NCBI GenBank assembly: GCA_021775385.1
Contig: JAJFHW010000062.1
Location: forward strand, 1 to 13,810
Direction: 5' to 3'
Length of the DNA stretch: 13,810 nt
Source of the DNA: Hyphomicrobiales bacterium
GTDB lineage: Bacteria; Pseudomonadota; Alphaproteobacteria; Rhizobiales; HXMU1428-3
Shown here: piece by piece, positions 1-6,040 of the stretch
Numbering within the stretch: position 1 is the stretch's first letter
Layout: the number at the start of each line of letters is the position of its first letter
The notes under the pieces: model-generated
What the model saw: the letters and a program-made list of their open reading frames with translations, nothing else
What the model was told of the DNA's origin: nothing
Database searches by the model: none
Made by a program: the position numbers and the translations under genes

Positions 1-1
1 T

Positions 2-43
2 AGCGCCGTGAAACAAGCGCGTACAAAAGGAGATAACGACTAA
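2..43 (+). CDS. hupS: Uptake hydrogenase small subunit, C-terminal end (partial)
   Basis: Only the last 13 codons of an upstream gene are visible, reading [13 protein letters not shown] and then TAA. The stop shares its last base with the hupL start (TAATG). The other two forward frames are closed within this stretch, at TAG 1-3 and TAA 34-36 in one and TGA 8-10 in the other. A basic tail just after a membrane helix is usual for group 1 hydrogenase small subunits, and hupS lies directly before hupL in this family of operons. No cysteine ligand or membrane segment is in view, so the identity rests on position and frame. The overlap implies translational coupling with hupL. Confidence 0.6.
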   Translation, partial: SAVKQARTKGDND

Positions 44-1845
44 TGGCTATTCAAACTCCAAATGGCTTTACGCTAGATACATCTGGTGAACGTGTCGTTG
101 TTGACCCGGTTACTCGGATTGAGGGCCACATGCGCTGCGAAGTGAATGTGAACTCAGACAATATTATCACCAACGCTGTTTCAACTGGCACCATGTGGCG
201 CGGCCTTGAGGTTATCCTGAAGAACCGTGACCCGCGTGATGCATGGGCGTTTGTGCAACGGATTTGCGGTGTTTGTACTGGTACTCACGCACTAACTTCT
301 TGCCGAGCTGTGGAAGATGCACTAGGAATTGAAATTCCTGACAATGCGAATTCAATTCGTAATATCATGCAGCTTTCACTTGAGATCCACGACCACCTTG
401 TGCACTTCTATCACTTGCACGCGCTTGACTGGGTTAACCCGATTAACGCTCTTAAAGCTGATCCGCGTGATACATCTGCTTTACAAAAAGCAACGTCACC
501 AAGGCATCCTAAATCCTCACCTGGTTATTTCAGAGACATTCAAAACCGCCTCAAGAAGTTTGTTGAAAGTGGCCAGCTTGGTCCTTTTAAAAATGGTTAC
601 TGGACTAACCCTGCTTATCTTCTACCACCTGAAGCTGACTTGATGGCTGTAACTCACTATCTTGAAGCTCTTGATTTCCAAAAAGAAATCATGAAAACTA
701 GAACGATCTTTGGTGGTAAGGACCCGCATCCAAACTGGCTTGTTGGTGGTGTGCCTTGTCCGATTAACATCGATGGTGAAGGCTCTGTTGGTGCGATCAA
801 CATGGAAAGCCTCAACCATGTTCGCTCTATCATCAATCAAACAATTGAGTTTGTTGATAATGTTTACATCCCAGATATTATCGCAATTGGTAAGATCTAT
901 TATGATGCAGGCTGGCATTATGGCGGTGGTATTTCTGGCACTGATGCTCTTGCCTATGGTGACATTCCGGATAAACCAAATGACTTCTCAGCTGCCAACT
1001 TAATGATGCCTCGTGGTGCTATTATTAAAGGCAACCTTAATGAAGTTCATGAAGTTGATCACCGTGATCCTGAGCAAATTCAAGAATTTGTACCTCACTC
1101 TTGGTATAAATATGACGATGAAAGCAAAGGCTTGCATCCTTGGGATGGTGTGACAGATCCGAATTATGAACTTGGTCCTAAAACTATTGGTACAAGAACT
1201 GATATTAAACAACTTGATGAAGCAGCCAAATATTCATGGATTAAAGCGCCTCGCTGGCGTGGCAATGCCATGGAAGTTGGACCACTTTCTCGTTATCTTG
1301 TTGGTTATGCTTCCAAGCATACTGAGTTTACCGATCAAATCACCGATACACTTGGTGCTCTTGGTAACGCTCCTGTTTCCGCCCTCTTTACAACAATTGG
1401 TCGGACAGCTGCACGTGCGTTAGAGGCTCAATGGTGTTCTTACAAGCAACGCTATTTCTTAGACAAAATGATTGCCAACATTAAAGCTGGTGACCAGACA
1501 ACAGCTAACACTGACAGTTGGGATCCTTCTACTTGGCCGAAAGAAGCTAAAGGCGTTGGCTTTACCGAAGCTCCGCGTGGAGCCTTGGCTCACTGGATCC
1601 GTATCAAAGACCAAAAAATTGAGAACTACCAATGTGTTGTACCAACAACATGGAACGGTAGCCCTCGAGATAATGAAGGTAACATTGGTGCCTTTGAAGC
1701 TTCTTTGATGAACACCAAAGTTGAACGCCCTCATGAACCTGTGGAGATTTTGAGAACCATTCACTCATTTGACCCATGCTTAGCTTGTTCCACTCACGTT
1801 ATGGGACCTGATGGCGAAGAGCTTGCCAAAGTTAAGGTGAGATAA
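43..1845 (+). CDS. hupL: Uptake [NiFe]-hydrogenase large subunit
   Basis: This is the catalytic subunit of a membrane-bound uptake hydrogenase, which oxidises H2 at a Ni-Fe(CN)2CO centre. It has 600 residues, normal for group 1 enzymes. The N-terminal ligand motif RICGVC is at 73-78 (C75, C78). The C-terminal motif DPCLACSTH is at 577-585 (C579, C582). The 15 residues after H585 are the tail removed by the HupD protease once nickel is in place. The RIEGH stretch near residue 25 is also typical. The start is supported by AGGAGA at 28-33, nine bases before the ATG, and by overlap with the hupS stop. The gas-channel positions are Val77 and Leu125, as in standard hydrogenases. HupL has no export signal and is expected to travel folded with the Tat-bearing small subunit. 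Confidence 0.98.
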   Translation: MAIQTPNGFTLDTSGERVVVDPVTRIEGHMRCEVNVNSDNIITNAVSTGTMWRGLEVILKNRDPRDAWAFVQRICGVCTGTHALTSCRAVEDALGIEIPDNANSIRNIMQLSLEIHDHLVHFYHLHALDWVNPINALKADPRDTSALQKATSPRHPKSSPGYFRDIQNRLKKFVESGQLGPFKNGYWTNPAYLLPPEADLMAVTHYLEALDFQKEIMKTRTIFGGKDPHPNWLVGGVPCPINIDGEGSVGAINMESLNHVRSIINQTIEFVDNVYIPDIIAIGKIYYDAGWHYGGGISGTDALAYGDIPDKPNDFSAANLMMPRGAIIKGNLNEVHEVDHRDPEQIQEFVPHSWYKYDDESKGLHPWDGVTDPNYELGPKTIGTRTDIKQLDEAAKYSWIKAPRWRGNAMEVGPLSRYLVGYASKHTEFTDQITDTLGALGNAPVSALFTTIGRTAARALEAQWCSYKQRYFLDKMIANIKAGDQTTANTDSWDPSTWPKEAKGVGFTEAPRGALAHWIRIKDQKIENYQCVVPTTWNGSPRDNEGNIGAFEASLMNTKVERPHEPVEILRTIHSFDPCLACSTHVMGPDGEELAKVKVR

Positions 1846-1855
1846 GGAGGATGTT

Positions 1856-2572
1856 ATGGCTGAACAAATGGCTGATCAAACAGCAAAAAGTCAACAAACT
1901 GCCGTCTATGTTTATGAAGTACCAGTACGCCTCTGGCACTGGATCAATGCATTTGCGATCCTTGCTTTATGCGTAACCGGGTACTTTATTGGGTCACCGC
2001 TTTCCTCCGTTTCGGGGGAAGCAAGTGACCACTATGTAATGGGATATATGCGTTTTGTGCACTTTGCAGCCGGATATATCTTTGTTATTGGCTTTGTTTT
2101 TAGAGCCTATTGGGCGATCGTTGGGAATTCGCATTCCAGAGAGATCTATTTACCGCGCATTTTCTCAAAAGATTTTTGGGGTGAAGTGTGGCACGAGATC
2201 AAGTGGTACAGCTTCCTTGTCAGCGAACCTAAAAAATATACCGGTCATAATCCACTTGCGATTATTTCCATGCACCTGATGTTTATATGGGGCTCGGTCT
2301 TCATGATCATTAGTGGTCTTGCTCTTTATGGCGAGGGTGCTGGTATGGGCAGTTGGCAGTATCAGCTTTTCTCATCATGGTTTATCCCGCTTATGGGCCA
2401 AAGCCAGGATGTGCATACATACCACCATCTGGTCATGTGGCTGATTATTGTTTTTGCGATTGTTCATATTTACGTGGCAATTCGCGAAGATATTATGTCA
2501 CGCCAATCAATCATCAGTTCGATGATCTCAGGGTGGCGTTTATTTAAAGATAACCGCCCTTCTGACGACTAA
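1856..2572 (+). CDS. hupC: Hydrogenase b-type cytochrome subunit
   Basis: This is the 238-residue integral membrane diheme cytochrome b that anchors HupSL and passes its electrons to the quinone pool (HupC/HyaC/HydC family). Four hydrophobic segments are visible, at about 27-46, 66-90, 134-158 and 190-210. Histidines H28, H69, H190 and H204 have the spacing of the heme b ligands in this family. They lie in the contexts RLWHW, RFVHF, TYHHL and IVHIY. The gene starts 10 bases after the hupL stop behind a strong GGAGG at 1846-1850. It closes the structural-gene unit, since a terminator follows 45 bases downstream. A shorter or later start is unlikely given the RBS placement. Confidence 0.96.
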   Translation: MAEQMADQTAKSQQTAVYVYEVPVRLWHWINAFAILALCVTGYFIGSPLSSVSGEASDHYVMGYMRFVHFAAGYIFVIGFVFRAYWAIVGNSHSREIYLPRIFSKDFWGEVWHEIKWYSFLVSEPKKYTGHNPLAIISMHLMFIWGSVFMIISGLALYGEGAGMGSWQYQLFSSWFIPLMGQSQDVHTYHHLVMWLIIVFAIVHIYVAIREDIMSRQSIISSMISGWRLFKDNRPSDD

Positions 2573-2616
2573 CTCATGTAAAATTGCAGTCGTTTATTTA
2601 ACTTCCTAAATTAACT

Positions 2617-2646
2617 GAGACGCTTCTTTGAGGCGTCTCTTTTTTT
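2617..2646 (+). terminator. Rho-independent terminator after hupC
   Basis: A 7-bp perfect stem, GAGACGC at 2617-2623 and GCGTCTC at 2633-2639, encloses a 9-base loop and is followed by an unbroken T run at 2640-2646. It should end most hupSLC transcripts, so separating abundant structural mRNA from the accessory genes. Some read-through cannot be excluded. Confidence 0.9.
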
Positions 2647-2702
2647 GTTTCTCACGGCTACTGTTTTTTAAGTGGCGCTTCAGCTTGCTCTTTTTCAATG
2701 CG

Positions 2703-2727
2703 ACTTCAGTTTCCCACCAGAAACCAC
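2703..2727. repeat. 25-base direct repeat, copy 1
   Basis: ACTTCAGTTTCCCACCAG followed by AAACCAC. It matches copy 2 at 2889-2913 at 23 of 25 positions, with an uninterrupted 18-base identity. The two copies are in the same orientation, 186 bases apart start to start. They bracket a hairpin-rich segment. The function is unknown. Confidence 0.85.
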
Positions 2728-2758
2728 CGTGAACAACCGCGCTAACGACAGACCTTCC

Positions 2759-2827
2759 GAGGAGCGGCTGCTTGCGCCGGGCAGCTAAGCTGCAATGTCC
2801 CTCAGCCCAAAAAAGGCTGAGCTCCTC
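2759..2827. other. Possible structured RNA or branched palindrome
   Basis: An outer 7-bp complement, GAGGAGC at 2759-2765 and GCTCCTC at 2821-2827, encloses two inner hairpins. One is GCAGC-TAA-GCTGC at 2781-2793. The other is a 7-bp stem, CTCAGCC at 2801-2807 with GGCTGAG at 2815-2821, and an A-rich loop. Base 2821 is claimed by both the outer stem and the second hairpin, so the two compete at that position. The layout resembles a three-way junction. It could be read on either strand, and no match to a known RNA family is recognised. Confidence 0.35.
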
Positions 2828-2888
2828 CTTCGTCTCTTGTGGTCTTCTGATTTATACTCACGGGCTATTCCGTCGCCCTATTAGTCAC

Positions 2889-2913
2889 ACTTCAGTTTCC
2901 CACCAGCAACCGC
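2889..2913. repeat. 25-base direct repeat, copy 2
   Basis: ACTTCAGTTTCCCACCAG followed by CAACCGC. It differs from copy 1 at 2703-2727 only at positions 2907 and 2912. It lies downstream of the hairpin-rich segment. Confidence 0.85.
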
Positions 2914-3022
2914 ACTGCTGCCATGTCATAACGCTTAAGCAATCGTCACTCCTTTCTTTGTGCGGTTTGATCGTATTTGCGAAAACTTCACATAGCCTCA
3001 CTGATTTTTTTCCGTGGCCACT

Positions 3023-3052
3023 TTGTCGCTGAAAATTGGACTTATTGTCGCT
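3023..3052. promoter_or_regulatory. Tandem TTGTCGCT repeat, possible activator site
   Basis: TTGTCGCT occurs at 3023-3030 and again at 3045-3052. The 22-base start-to-start spacing is about two helical turns, which would place both on one face of the DNA. The pair lies roughly 230-255 bases before the predicted transcription start of hupD, a distance from which enhancer-binding activators can work. The assignment is speculative. Confidence 0.25.
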
Positions 3053-3151
3053 TTTTTAAGGGGAGTTGGTAAGAAACTTATCATTTTCACATATAGCTTA
3101 CACGATCTCATCACATAAATTCCTCAGAAAACACCAAAATTGCAATGCTTG

Positions 3152-3178
3152 TTACCATTACAGAGGTATACATGGTTA
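3152..3178. promoter_or_regulatory. Imperfect dyad, candidate upstream activator site
   Basis: TTACCAT at 3152-3158 and ATGGTTA at 3172-3178 are complementary at six of seven positions, with a 13-base spacer. Half-site centres are 20 bases apart. The centre lies about 114 bases upstream of the predicted hupD transcript start, a typical distance for an NtrC-family enhancer. It does not match the TTG-N5-CAA site described for R. capsulatus HupR, so it is only a candidate. Confidence 0.3.
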
Positions 3179-3252
3179 GTTGCTTTCCACTAAAAAGTAT
3201 CTGCATACTGTTATTTTTTATTTTCTTCTTTATTTTCAGCAACTTACGCAAC

Positions 3253-3268
3253 TGGCCTGGCAATTGCT
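3253..3268 (+). promoter_or_regulatory. Sigma-54 promoter (-24/-12) before hupD
   Basis: TGGC-CTG-GCAA-TTGCT matches the sigma-54 consensus TGGCACG-N4-TTGCW at the four-base -24 core, at the G of the seventh position and at all five bases of the -12 element. The GG and GC doublets have the strict 12-base offset. Transcription would start near 3279, about 60 bases before the hupD ATG. The downstream activator HupR keeps the GAFTGA loop required to work with sigma-54, which supports the call. Confidence 0.75.
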
Positions 3269-3338
3269 ATGATTAAAGAAAACTTAAAAAAGTTTAAAAA
3301 TAACAAATAGCTAATGGTGTAATTCCAGGGGAGGAAAT

Positions 3339-4052
3339 ATGACCACGATGCCAAGAGTGCTAATCCTGGGGATTGGCAATGTCTTATGGGCTGACGAAGG
3401 TTTTGGTGTGCGCGCTGTTGAGCACATGTACCGTCACTATCAAGCTCCAGATCATGTGAAGATTATGGATGGTGGCACGCAAGGCTTGTACCTCGTCCAA
3501 CATATCCGCGAAACAGATTATCTCGTCGTTTTTGATGCCGTTGATTATGGGCTTGAACCTGGCACCATGAAATTGGTGAAAGATGATGAAGTACCTAAAT
3601 TTTTAGGTGCTAAAAAAATGAGTTTACATCAAACAGGCTTTCAAGAAGTTTTAGCAACCTCTGAAATGCTGGGGGACTACCCGAAAACTATGCTTCTCAT
3701 TGGTGTTCAGCCGGTTGAATTAGAAGATTATGGCGGGAGTTTGCGCCCCGCAGTCAAAGAACAAATTGTGCCTGCTATTGATCACGCTATTTCTTACCTA
3801 AAAACACTTGGTATTGATGTTCAAGAACGTAGTGAGCCATTGCCTGACGATGGAATTGTTGGCTGTGAAATCGTCACTCTGGAAGCTTACGAAAAAGAGC
3901 GTCCGAGTGAGGGAGATGCCTGTAGAGTTGGCGATGATCGTTTGATCATATCTGATGCATGGAATGGACCAACATTCACTGATGAAGGCATTGCAGAATT
4001 TGACCCTCATCAGATGCCGCAAGCAAAGATTCCAAATAGGGATACTAACTGA
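3339..4052 (+). CDS. hupD: Hydrogenase large-subunit maturation endopeptidase
   Basis: This is the nickel-dependent protease that removes the C-terminal tail of HupL after cofactor insertion (HyaD/HybD/HoxM family, M52). It has 237 residues. The start sits four bases after GGGGAGG at 3328-3334. The nickel-sensing residues are E20 in WADEGFG, D66 in VFDAVDYG and H97 in SLHQTGFQ. Their 46- and 31-residue spacing equals E16, D62 and H93 of E. coli HybD. The catalytic domain ends near residue 160 and is followed by the usual family tail (YEKERPSEGDACRVGDDRL, 184-202). About 35 further residues, rich in Pro and Asp, make the protein longer than most HupD proteins of roughly 200 residues. It is the first gene after the sigma-54 promoter and overlaps hupF by one base. 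Confidence 0.96.
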   Translation: MTTMPRVLILGIGNVLWADEGFGVRAVEHMYRHYQAPDHVKIMDGGTQGLYLVQHIRETDYLVVFDAVDYGLEPGTMKLVKDDEVPKFLGAKKMSLHQTGFQEVLATSEMLGDYPKTMLLIGVQPVELEDYGGSLRPAVKEQIVPAIDHAISYLKTLGIDVQERSEPLPDDGIVGCEIVTLEAYEKERPSEGDACRVGDDRLIISDAWNGPTFTDEGIAEFDPHQMPQAKIPNRDTN

Positions 4053-4381
4053 TGTGTATGGGCATCCCGATGAAAGTAATGAGTGTTACTCCTGGCTACG
4101 CCCTCTGTCTTAGAGGTGATAACCCAACTGACGCACCTGTCAGCATCGATATGAAACTGGTTGGTGAACAAACTGTTGGAACTTGGGTTTTGACCTTTTT
4201 AGATAGTGCACGGGAAGTTCTAACTGAAGAAAAGGCAAACGATATTACGAATGCCCTCAAAGCTGTTGAACAAGCTCTATTTGGGAACGGTGACGTTGAT
4301 CACTTGTTCGCTGACTTGGTGAATAGAGAGCCTGAACTTCCTGATCATTTAAAACCAAAAGCTTCAGATAAAGAGAATTAA
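4052..4381 (+). CDS. hupF: Hydrogenase maturation chaperone HupF (HypC family)
   Basis: A 109-residue HypC/HupF/HoxL-type chaperone for the large-subunit precursor. It begins MCMGIPMKV; once the first Met is removed, the cysteine becomes the N-terminal residue used for binding the Fe cofactor unit and the precursor. The second family block, VGTWVLTFLDSAREVL, is at 42-57. The C-terminal extension after about residue 80 is longer than in HypC. That fits HupF, which in Rhizobium leguminosarum protects HupL during aerobic maturation. The start codon shares a base with the hupD stop (TGATG), implying coupled translation. A true hypC is expected elsewhere in the genome and is not in this window. 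Confidence 0.93.
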   Translation: MCMGIPMKVMSVTPGYALCLRGDNPTDAPVSIDMKLVGEQTVGTWVLTFLDSAREVLTEEKANDITNALKAVEQALFGNGDVDHLFADLVNREPELPDHLKPKASDKEN

Positions 4382-4387
4382 GAGAGT

Positions 4388-4391
4388 GGAG
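4388..4391 (+). promoter_or_regulatory. Ribosome binding site deciding the hupG start
   Basis: GGAG six bases before ATG 4398 favours that codon. The upstream in-frame GTG at 4386 has only weak AG-rich sequence in front of it and overlaps this site. Confidence 0.7.
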
Positions 4392-4397
4392 AAAAAA

Positions 4398-4835
4398 ATG
4401 TTTATACCCCTTGTTAAGATGCTTATTGATGAACACAAATACCCAGTAATTACTGAAGAAAACCATGATGAATGGACCACAGCGCAGGACTATTCAATGT
4501 TATTTTTTGGAGGTGATGGTGACCGTTTAGACGAAACACCAGATGTTGCTGTTGTAGTTCCGATGCTGGAAAAACATTTTAGACAAAAATTCAAACCTGC
4601 TGTTGTGGCCCGTGAAGCTGAACGCCCTTTGCAAGTAAAATACCGTTTCAATGCCTTTCCAGCCCTCGTGTTTTTAAAAGGCGACAAATATCTCGGCACC
4701 ATAACACGTATGCAAGACTGGACGGATTATGTGGGTATGGTTGAAGAAGTTTTGGCTAAAGAGCCAACACAGCCACCTTCATTTAAATTGCCTCATGGAT
4801 GCGGAACGGATGATTCCACTGAAGCAGTGCATTGA
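4398..4835 (+). CDS. hupG: Thioredoxin-like hydrogenase assembly protein HupG
   Basis: A 145-residue member of the HyaE/HupG/HoxO family, thioredoxin-fold proteins that bind the Tat signal of the hydrogenase small subunit and hold it back until it is assembled. The fold is suggested by the cis-proline-like block AFPALVFLKGDKYLG (86-100) and by the preceding VVVPMLEKHF. The usual thioredoxin CXXC is absent: the equivalent strand end reads FFGGDGDR (36-43), and the only cysteine is C135 near the C-terminus. It is therefore expected to be a chaperone and not a redox enzyme, as known for this family. It starts 16 bases after hupF. A GTG 12 bases upstream is a less likely start. Confidence 0.9.
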   Translation: MFIPLVKMLIDEHKYPVITEENHDEWTTAQDYSMLFFGGDGDRLDETPDVAVVVPMLEKHFRQKFKPAVVAREAERPLQVKYRFNAFPALVFLKGDKYLGTITRMQDWTDYVGMVEEVLAKEPTQPPSFKLPHGCGTDDSTEAVH

Positions 4836-4849
4836 CCAGCTTCACTTAT

Positions 4850-4871
4850 AAATTTTAGACGCTGAAAATTT
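4850..4871. other. AT-only inverted repeat between hupG and hupH
   Basis: AAATTTT at 4850-4856 pairs with AAAATTT at 4865-4871 around an 8-base loop, and one more T-A pair can be added. All pairs are A-T and no T run follows, so it is a weak hairpin and not a convincing terminator. It lies in the 80-base gap before hupH, the largest gap in the downstream operon, and might affect mRNA processing. Confidence 0.3.
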
Positions 4872-4904
4872 AAATAGAATAACAGACAGATTGTTTTGAT
4901 GAAT

Positions 4905-4908
4905 GGAG
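4905..4908 (+). promoter_or_regulatory. Ribosome binding site deciding the hupH start
   Basis: GGAG lies seven bases before ATG 4916. This selects the ATG over the TTG immediately before it at 4913. Confidence 0.7.
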
Positions 4909-4915
4909 ATCTTTG

Positions 4916-5794
4916 ATGAGTAGTTCTTTCCCCCCTAGCACCCCCTCAATCGGCGGCGTAGGCCCCGGCAGTCAACCCATGGAAGAAGATGGTGGGGAAC
5001 TCGAGTATATGGAAATGCCGTCAGAAATGACCACATATGCCATGCCCGATATTCCTGAGCCAGAAAACCTTGTTGGGCTGGATGAAGCCAAGAGAGTTAT
5101 GTGTGAAATCAAAGCGGCTTTAGATGCTTATAAGGTCGGTGGAAGCACTATTATTATTGACCTTGCTGGCCTTGATGATGAAAACCAAGCTCTTGTTAAC
5201 CAGGTGCTTGGCGAAGGAGAAGTTTCTGCTCTTGGTGATGGCGGTGCTATTCAAGCTCAAGAATCTGTCTTAGCAGGTGTTTGGCGGGTGCGCACTGGTA
5301 ATGCAGAAGGCACAGTTATCAAAGATATTGTAGAAATTGCTGACTTCCCATCTTCAATATTAGACTTCACTTTCAACAAAGCTGCTCCAGCTCCGTTGCC
5401 AGTTCCAGATGAATTACCAGAAGGTGTTATGAATGCGACACCACTTGTTGTTGAGCTTGAAGATGCACTCAAAGAATATCAGCCCGGTGACTTAGCTCAT
5501 GTTATTAACCTCACACTACTCCCACAAACTGATGAAGACATTACGTTTATGGGGAAACAACTAGGCTATGGCAACACAACCATACTCTCACGCGGCTATG
5601 GCAACTGCCGCGTTTCTTCAACAGCGACAAAGAATATTTGGTGGGTCCAGTTCTTTAATAGCCAGGATACGATCATCCTAAACACTATTGAAGTTACTGA
5701 CATCCCTAATGTTACTTGTGCCGCGCAAGAAGATGTTGATGACAGCGCAGAACGGCTCGGAGAAATTATTGAGGTGTATATCGATCATGAGTGA
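4916..5794 (+). CDS. hupH: Hydrogenase small-subunit assembly protein HupH
   Basis: A 292-residue protein of the HupH/HyaF/HoxQ family, which works with HupG-type proteins on maturation of the iron-sulfur small subunit. The N-terminal 50 residues are Pro, Gly and acidic-residue rich and probably flexible. Conserved blocks follow: QVLGEGEVSA (96-105), QESVLAGVWRV (115-125), HVINLTLLPQTDEDI (195-209) and LSRGYGNCR (224-232). A tryptophan-rich NIWWVQFFNSQ follows (240-250), then the end block LNTIEVTDIPNV (255-266). The last blocks are the family signature. No membrane segment or signal peptide is present, so the protein is cytoplasmic. The start is ATG 4916, with a good RBS. The 3' end overlaps the rubredoxin gene by eight bases. 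Confidence 0.94.
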   Translation: MSSSFPPSTPSIGGVGPGSQPMEEDGGELEYMEMPSEMTTYAMPDIPEPENLVGLDEAKRVMCEIKAALDAYKVGGSTIIIDLAGLDDENQALVNQVLGEGEVSALGDGGAIQAQESVLAGVWRVRTGNAEGTVIKDIVEIADFPSSILDFTFNKAAPAPLPVPDELPEGVMNATPLVVELEDALKEYQPGDLAHVINLTLLPQTDEDITFMGKQLGYGNTTILSRGYGNCRVSSTATKNIWWVQFFNSQDTIILNTIEVTDIPNVTCAAQEDVDDSAERLGEIIEVYIDHE

Positions 5795-6014
5795 GCCGGA
5801 TGAATTTTACGCAGGTTCCTATGGTGGGAACAATGATAAAATTGAGGCTAATACTAGACTCGAGTGCAAAATTTGCTGGCACATTTATGACCCGAAAGAG
5901 GGGGATGATTACTGGCAAATACCAGCTGGCACCCCTTTTGCTAAATTGCCTGACCATTGGACTTGTCCTAATTGCGATGGCAAACGAGAAGAGTTTATGG
6001 TTGTGAAGGATTGA
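5787..6014 (+). CDS. hupI: Hydrogenase-associated rubredoxin
   Basis: A 75-residue rubredoxin (HupI/HoxR) with one iron bound by four cysteines: C27 and C30 in LECKICWHIYDP, and C60 and C63 in WTCPNCDGKREEF. Aromatic residues Y34, W43 and W58 surround the site as usual. In C. necator HoxR helps form or repair the small-subunit clusters under O2. The start is the ATG eight bases inside the end of hupH. It gives the expected family length, whereas frame extensions further upstream would read through hupH. The likely RBS is GAGG at 5771-5774, somewhat distant at 12 bases, consistent with coupling to hupH. The N-terminal 20 residues before the fold are longer than in stand-alone rubredoxins. Confidence 0.95.
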   Translation: MSEPDEFYAGSYGGNNDKIEANTRLECKICWHIYDPKEGDDYWQIPAGTPFAKLPDHWTCPNCDGKREEFMVVKD

Positions 6015-6040
6015 GTTTAGCCTTCACCATGAGAGATGAT

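Larger units (their letters stand above)
2648..3252. other. Long intergenic region without a credible gene
   Basis: This stretch between the hupC terminator and the promoter before hupD has no open frame with a plausible start, RBS and protein-like composition. The first part, to about 3050, is visibly GC-richer and full of short inverted repeats. It carries a pair of 25-base direct repeats. The second part, from about 3060, is AT-rich with a T-rich tract near 3208-3239. It holds candidate regulatory repeats at 3023-3052 and 3152-3178. An 86-codon TTG-start frame at 2772-3032 reads as low-quality Ser/His/Leu-rich protein and is not called. Confidence 0.75.

Noticed and set aside
2673..2689. 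TGGCGC...TTGCT as a second sigma-54 promoter
   Set aside because: The GG-to-GC offset is 13 bases instead of the strict 12, and it is over 600 bases from hupD.
3015..3030. TGGCCACTTTGTCGCT as a sigma-54 promoter
   Set aside because: Spacing is right but the -12 element is TCGC and not TTGC. It is weaker than the site at 3253 and far from any start codon.
2772..3032. 86-codon TTG-start frame in the hupC-hupD gap
   Set aside because: It crosses the hairpins and one direct repeat. It has no RBS, and its Ser/His/Leu/Cys-rich composition is unlike neighbouring proteins. Best seen as chance openness.
4386..4388. GTG start for hupG
   Set aside because: The ATG at 4398 has GGAG at optimal distance, whereas the GTG overlaps that RBS.
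4836..4915. Promoter or terminator in the hupG-hupH gap
   Set aside because: TTGACC at 4832-4837 has no -10 element at 16-18 bases, and the AT-only hairpin lacks a T tract.
5688..5786. Upstream extension of the rubredoxin frame
   Set aside because: It would overlap about 100 bases of hupH and add a sequence unlike rubredoxin. The ATG at 5787 gives the expected product.
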